Shown in pieces: positions 59,998-64,000 of a DNA stretch of 64,000 nucleotides. The translations under genes were made by a program, and so were the position numbers. Position 1 is the first letter of the stretch. Each line of letters opens with the position of its first letter. The stretch is from assembly GCA_948567375.1 (NCBI GenBank), contig OX419756.1, forward strand, positions 63,404,552-63,468,551, in the 5' to 3' direction. A model generated the notes under the pieces. It was not told the DNA's origin and did not search any database. It saw nothing but the letters and a program-made list of their open reading frames with translations. The DNA comes from Lunularia cruciata (lineage: Eukaryota; Streptophyta; Marchantiopsida; Lunulariales; Lunulariaceae).

Positions 59998-61752
59998 TTA
60001 ACCAAGGCGAGCTGCCATCAAACCCCCTTCCTCCAAGTCAGGTTCACCTGAGGCGAGGTCATATGGATCTTCGTCTTCAACATCCACCTCGTAGCATTCC
60101 AAGTAATTAACTTGGACTTCGTCTTTGGATTTGTCTGAGGACGAAGATGATGAGTCTTCGGATTTGTCCTCCTCTTCTGACAAACTTGTTTCCCCAAGAT
60201 GGGGAACCTTTGTCCAACTCACAGTCATCAGCTTCTGATCTTTGGACGAAATGTCCTTGGATCTCAACTTGTGCTGATGCCAATCCACCACAACTTGGGC
60301 ACTGTACAACCAAGGTCTGCCGATCATCAGAGGGTAACCAATTTTTGTCACTAGTTGCAACACGATGTAATTCAATTTGAAGGGTACCCCTCCAATGATC
60401 GTGGTAATGTTTGACAGCATGCCCAATGGCTGTCTCCTGGTTTGGTCTGCAAACTTCAACACTCGGGGTGTTGGTTCAAATGTGTGGTACCTGAGTCGAT
60501 TTGGAGTATCTTTGGTCATGACATTTACACCAGACCCAGAGTCAATGGGTATCAATGTGATCATGCACCCTGCAATCTCCGCGTCTACCTCGGGAGATCC
60601 CAAATCTTCTTGTTCAATACAATAAATAGCAGGCAGGTCCTTCTTTGACATCGACCTTACCTTCTTGAGGGCCAAATTCAACTGTCTCTTGTACAGCTTG
60701 TTATCTTCCCACAACTGCTTGAATGTAACGTTGGCATTTGTAGTGGCCAGATCTGCTACAATATCATATTGGGGAACTCCTCCCAATTTGACCGTCTTTG
60801 CTTTTGGCTTTGGGTCCGAAGTCTCTCCATGTTCCCTTTTGACTTTGGGACGCTTCAAAATGGTGACGGGCTTGCTGATGGCCTTGACCCAAGGTTCCTT
60901 GGGTTGGCCCACCTCGGCTTGGATCAGACCCTTTACTTTGGATTGGATGTCCGCCGGAAAAACTGGAGACCTCGTCTTTGTCTCCTCTTCCAAACTCAAT
61001 TCCCAAGTCCTGAGTAGTGCCTCCTTTAGTTCTTTCTGCAAGGATTTAGCTTTAGCTTTTGCAAGGATCTTTTCCTCCTTGGCAGAAAGAATTGCTTTTG
61101 GGCACAGTCTCTTTGCCTTTTGGGAAGACGACGAGGTCGTACTCAATTCTTTGGGATCATGATTCTTCTTGCTGGAGCATGTCTCAACCTTCAAAATTTC
61201 AAGGTCCGGCCATTCTCCTTCCGAGGCCGGACTTCCCTCTTGAGATCTTTCTTCCTCAAGAGTGATACAATTTACATTCATATCCCCCTTTGGCTGAAGT
61301 GCTGCACGCTCAGCGGGAGTCTGTACATACTTTACAGGCGGCTTCGGGTTCGGTGGGTGAGGACATTGGTTGCCCGTATGCCCCGATCCCTTACAATTTC
61401 CGCACAGGGGAACATACCCAATTTGCCTTCTTGGCTTGGGACTGTTTGGAGACCAATGTCCCATCGAGCCACAATTATAATAGGCTCCGGGTGCAACATT
61501 TTGAGGCCAATTTTGGTTGCTCATCGGTGGTCTCCGTGGAGGAGCATTGAGGTTATACTCCCGAGGTCCAAACCTTGGACCTTGATGCGATGTGCTCACT
61601 TGAGGCTGTACCTCCTGAGTGTGGTACACAGCCTCCTCGTCCTCGTCTTGGTTCCATCCCGGAACCCAATCAATTTGCTGCACTGCAAATGCATTACAAG
61701 TATTGCATTCTGTGTTGGCATGGCCGGATTTGCCACATGCGGTGCACCACAC
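59998..61752 (-). pseudogene. Nucleocapsid and protease region of S4
   Basis: A long open frame of 584 codons. Three knuckles are present: CTACGKSGHANTEC, a degenerate YNCGSMGHWSPN, and CGNCKGSGHTGNQC. A charged linker follows, then aspartic protease (LIPIDSGSGVNVM, FADQTRRQPLG, YPLMIGRPWLYSAQVVVDW). The protease Asp-Ser-Gly triad is intact. The frame ends at an acidic tail before the RT linker. Confidence 0.88.
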
Positions 61753-61758
61753 ATTAGA

Positions 61759-63194
61759 TCATCCAAATGCTGGGGCCTTTCTTCGGTCCTTGGCCCCAAT
61801 CATCTGGATCTTGAAATCCAAAAACTCCTTGATGAGGGCATCCAACTTTGTATCCGCCTTATGTACACTCTTAGCTAGAGGAGTCACTGGTTTCTTGCCT
61901 CCATGTCTTCTGACTCGTCTTGGCTTTGATTCTTCTTCGGATTCCGAAGAAGAGCTCGAAGACGTAGCGGATTTGTCCGAAGAAGGGGAAGTGCTGCACA
62001 AAGCTCTACTTCTGGGCTTCTTGCCTTTCTTCTCCCAATTTCTCCGGTTACTGGCAGAATGAGAGTGAGCCGCTTCATAACAAGCAACATGTTTGAGTAC
62101 TTTGTCCAGGGAAGTTACATTCCTCTCCCTGGCAAAGATTTGTATCTCTTGTGAAAGGCCCCCAAGGAACCAGGTAATGGCTTGGGCATCGAATTAACCC
62201 ACCACCCCCGATTGCTTGGGAACTCGGATCAGTAATGCCATGAACCGCTCAGAGTAGTCTCTCAACTTCTCCTTCTTTCCTTGGTCCAAATCGTTGAGTG
62301 CCACAAAGACACTCGTGTTGTAATCAACCTCTCGGAATCGTTCCAAGAAGTTGTTTCTCAAGTCTGCCTAGTCCGCTGGTACAAACCCTTTCTGGGTCAC
62401 ATGGGTGTACTAGCTCCGAGCTTTCTTGCGGAGCAAACTTGGGAAAATTCTCAATTGATCCGCCGAGTCATGCTCCTTGTTAGCAAAGGAGATGACTTTG
62501 AATTCTTTGATGAATTCATCGGGGTCTTTGTCTTGCTCTGTCCCCTTGTACTTCTGATAGGCGTGTCAGGTGACAAGCAGCGAAGCCATCATTTGATGCA
62601 ATGGGATTGGTTGAGGTAATGTGGAACTTGACGGAATTGAAGGATTGGCTGGAATTGATGCCGTGTTGTCAGCCTAGGGATTCCAATTTGTCAAATTCAA
62701 GGTAAGGTCTTCTTTGACAATTTCTGCTATGAGGGTGTCGACTTCAACCGAGTAGAAGATTCAGGATCAACACCTTCGATGGGTTCTTCAAAATTCCTTC
62801 GGGACAACCGAGGAACCGTTTGTAGAAGATGTTGATACTCGTCTTCAGCAAGTGTCCATGCTGTCTTTTCTCGAACAAAGTTCTTCAAGGAAACAACTTC
62901 CTTTACAGCTCTAGGGGAAGTCGGTGTACTGGGCCGCAATGCATATGTTTGCCCACTCGATTCTTTCTTCTTCTTAGAAGAAGAGGGAGATGCAAAGCAG
63001 CCTTGCCAACCGCCTTCGTGTTTCTTGTGGTCAAGTTCTTGCAGGGCTTCTTGCACTTTGTGAAGGAGTTGAAAATCCAACGCCTCTTGTTCAGTTCCAT
63101 CGACAGTGGATGGAACTTTCAAATGTTTGTCTTCTTCACGCTGAAGTGCTCGTCTTTGAGCTCTCTCTTCCCATTTTTCTCTCAATGCAGACAT
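61759..63194 (-). pseudogene. gag of S4
   Basis: ATG at 63194 opens MSALREKWEERAQRRALQRE, a coiled, charged N-terminus with stop at 62727. In the following frames the retrotransposon gag domain is recognisable (DEFIKEFKVISFANKEHDSA, LRIFPSLLRKKARS, FRNNFLERF-like NNFLERFREVDYN). Two TAG codons stand at or near conserved Trp positions, and further stops occur at 62195 and 61759. A Ser/Glu-rich stretch leads to the knuckles. Confidence 0.8.
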
Positions 63195-63257
63195 TCATAT
63201 TGCGTTGATACCCAATTTCCAATTTGGCTTTGTATTATTCCACTTCTGAGATTTGTA

Positions 63258-63274
63258 TCCCAGCAGCGGCGCCA
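63258..63274 (-). promoter_or_regulatory. Primer binding site of S4
   Basis: The minus strand reads TGGCGCCGCTGCTGGGA, seven bases inside the 5' LTR. It begins TGGCGCC as in many plant Ty3/gypsy elements, and differs from the family M site. Confidence 0.8.
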
Positions 63275-63281
63275 AAAATCA

Positions 63282-64000
63282 TGTGACAACCCGGCAAATA
63301 TCACTTTTGCGGTAATTGGGTAAGTAAAGTTCGTTCCTGCAGAGATACAAGTCAGAATTGGTCAAATATGAAGCAAAGTAACAATTTTGTTCTTCTTGGT
63401 TGCGTCTTTAATCTCTCAAGTAGAAACCACACCCAAAAGAGAGTAACAAGCACTGATTTGCTGTCTTGTCACAAATTCACACTTCTTAATCACAACTCCA
63501 TCAAATCTTTCCAAACAATCTTGATTGTGATGATTTAGGCTCTCCCAAAAACGGCACTTCATTGCAAAACGACTTCACCTCAAAATTGTGTTCCACCCCT
63601 CCACTGAAGGCACAACTTCCTCGATCAAAATTGCTTCACATCAACTTTGCACTGCACTCACAAATGTAGAATACTACCAACACTACAATTCCTCTCAGAT
63701 CTATCAAGGCATTGCTTTGATTGCACTTCACTCAAGATCAAATACACTGAATGAAGATCAAGGCTATGGAATCCAACATCCAACAAACACTCTGACTTGC
63801 ACTTCAAATTTCTCCAAACACTCACAAACACAAGTACAACGTTGATACTCAGAATCAAGCTCAAGCAACGAGCACTGCTTCACAGCAGTTTGCTTTATCT
63901 ATTCTCAGAAATAATGAGCACTGAAAAACATGATACTGCGAATGCCACTCTTAAATAGTGAAGCAATCGACAATTTTAACAACTATACCGTTCTACAAAA
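63282..64000 (-). repeat. 5' LTR of S4, sense 3' end only
   Basis: 719 bases matching 53400-54118 with scattered differences. The window ends before the LTR ORF is reached. Confidence 0.9.

Larger units (their letters stand above)
53400..64000 (-). mobile_element. Family G Ty3/gypsy element S4, complete 3' end, 5' LTR cut by window edge
   Basis: The sense strand is minus: 5' LTR (63282 to beyond the window), PBS, gag, nucleocapsid, protease, RT, RNase H, integrase, polypurine tract, 3' LTR (53400-57149). The internal region is 6132 bases. With two 3.75-kb LTRs the whole would be about 13.6 kb. The visible 5' LTR piece differs from the 3' LTR at roughly 6-7% of positions by eye, so it is not recent. 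Confidence 0.9.

Noticed and set aside
61120-61878. Plus-strand frame of 252 codons
   Set aside because: Antisense to the S4 nucleocapsid region, which carries zinc knuckles on the minus strand.
1-64000. CRISPR arrays, tRNA or rRNA genes
   Set aside because: No regularly spaced short repeats and no cloverleaf or rRNA-like sequence noticed on reading both strands; a covariance-model scan was not possible here.

Overview
The window looks like nuclear DNA of a land plant. It holds one intact, plant-specific microtubule-associated protein gene (TORTIFOLIA1/SPIRAL2 type, six exons, introns of 107-319 bases, minus strand, 1738-5744). The rest is gene-poor flank and a large pile of nested Ty3/gypsy LTR retrotransposons. 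Compact introns plus dense nested Ty3/gypsy elements would fit a moss or another seed-free plant, but nothing I can read fixes the clade. I see no tRNA, rRNA, CRISPR array or organellar gene.

Layout: 1-1737 is the downstream flank of the gene. 5745-10240 is its upstream flank and has no other gene. 10240-14856 is strongly AT-rich, with a (TA)35 microsatellite and small repeats but no gene. From 14857 to the window end everything is retrotransposon. I use informal names for three families. Family P (LTR about 0.69 kb) has a PHD-finger-like module at the C-terminal end of pol. Family M (LTR 0.69 kb) has a zinc-knuckle ORF upstream of gag. Family G has an exceptionally long LTR (3.7-3.8 kb) that itself carries an approximately 856-codon ORF.

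The nesting can be read from LTR termini and target-site duplications. P copy A1 (14857-17034) is broken by P copy A2 (from 17035, on past the window). The A2 LTR is broken by a family G solo LTR, S0 (17494-42841). S0 is broken by M copy Ma (18210-41343). Ma is broken twice by G solo LTRs: S1 (22654-34157, TSD TGGAG) and S2 (37361-41169, TSD CATTT). S1 is broken by a young M copy, Mb (25145-32950, LTRs almost identical). On the right, the A2 gag region is broken by G copies S3a (49378-49933), S3b (49934-53399, opposite strand) and S4 (53400 to beyond 64000). S4 is a nearly complete G element with 3' LTR, PPT, gag-pro-pol, PBS and the start of the 5' LTR. Left-hand nesting depth is six.

All retrotransposon reading frames here carry stops or frameshifts. 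The most interesting item is the family G LTR-embedded ORF. It sits at a fixed place in every G LTR. It encodes a conserved globular region, an acidic/basic linker and a long coiled coil. A TATA box sits directly before its ATG in one subfamily, and its divergence between copies is biased toward synonymous changes.
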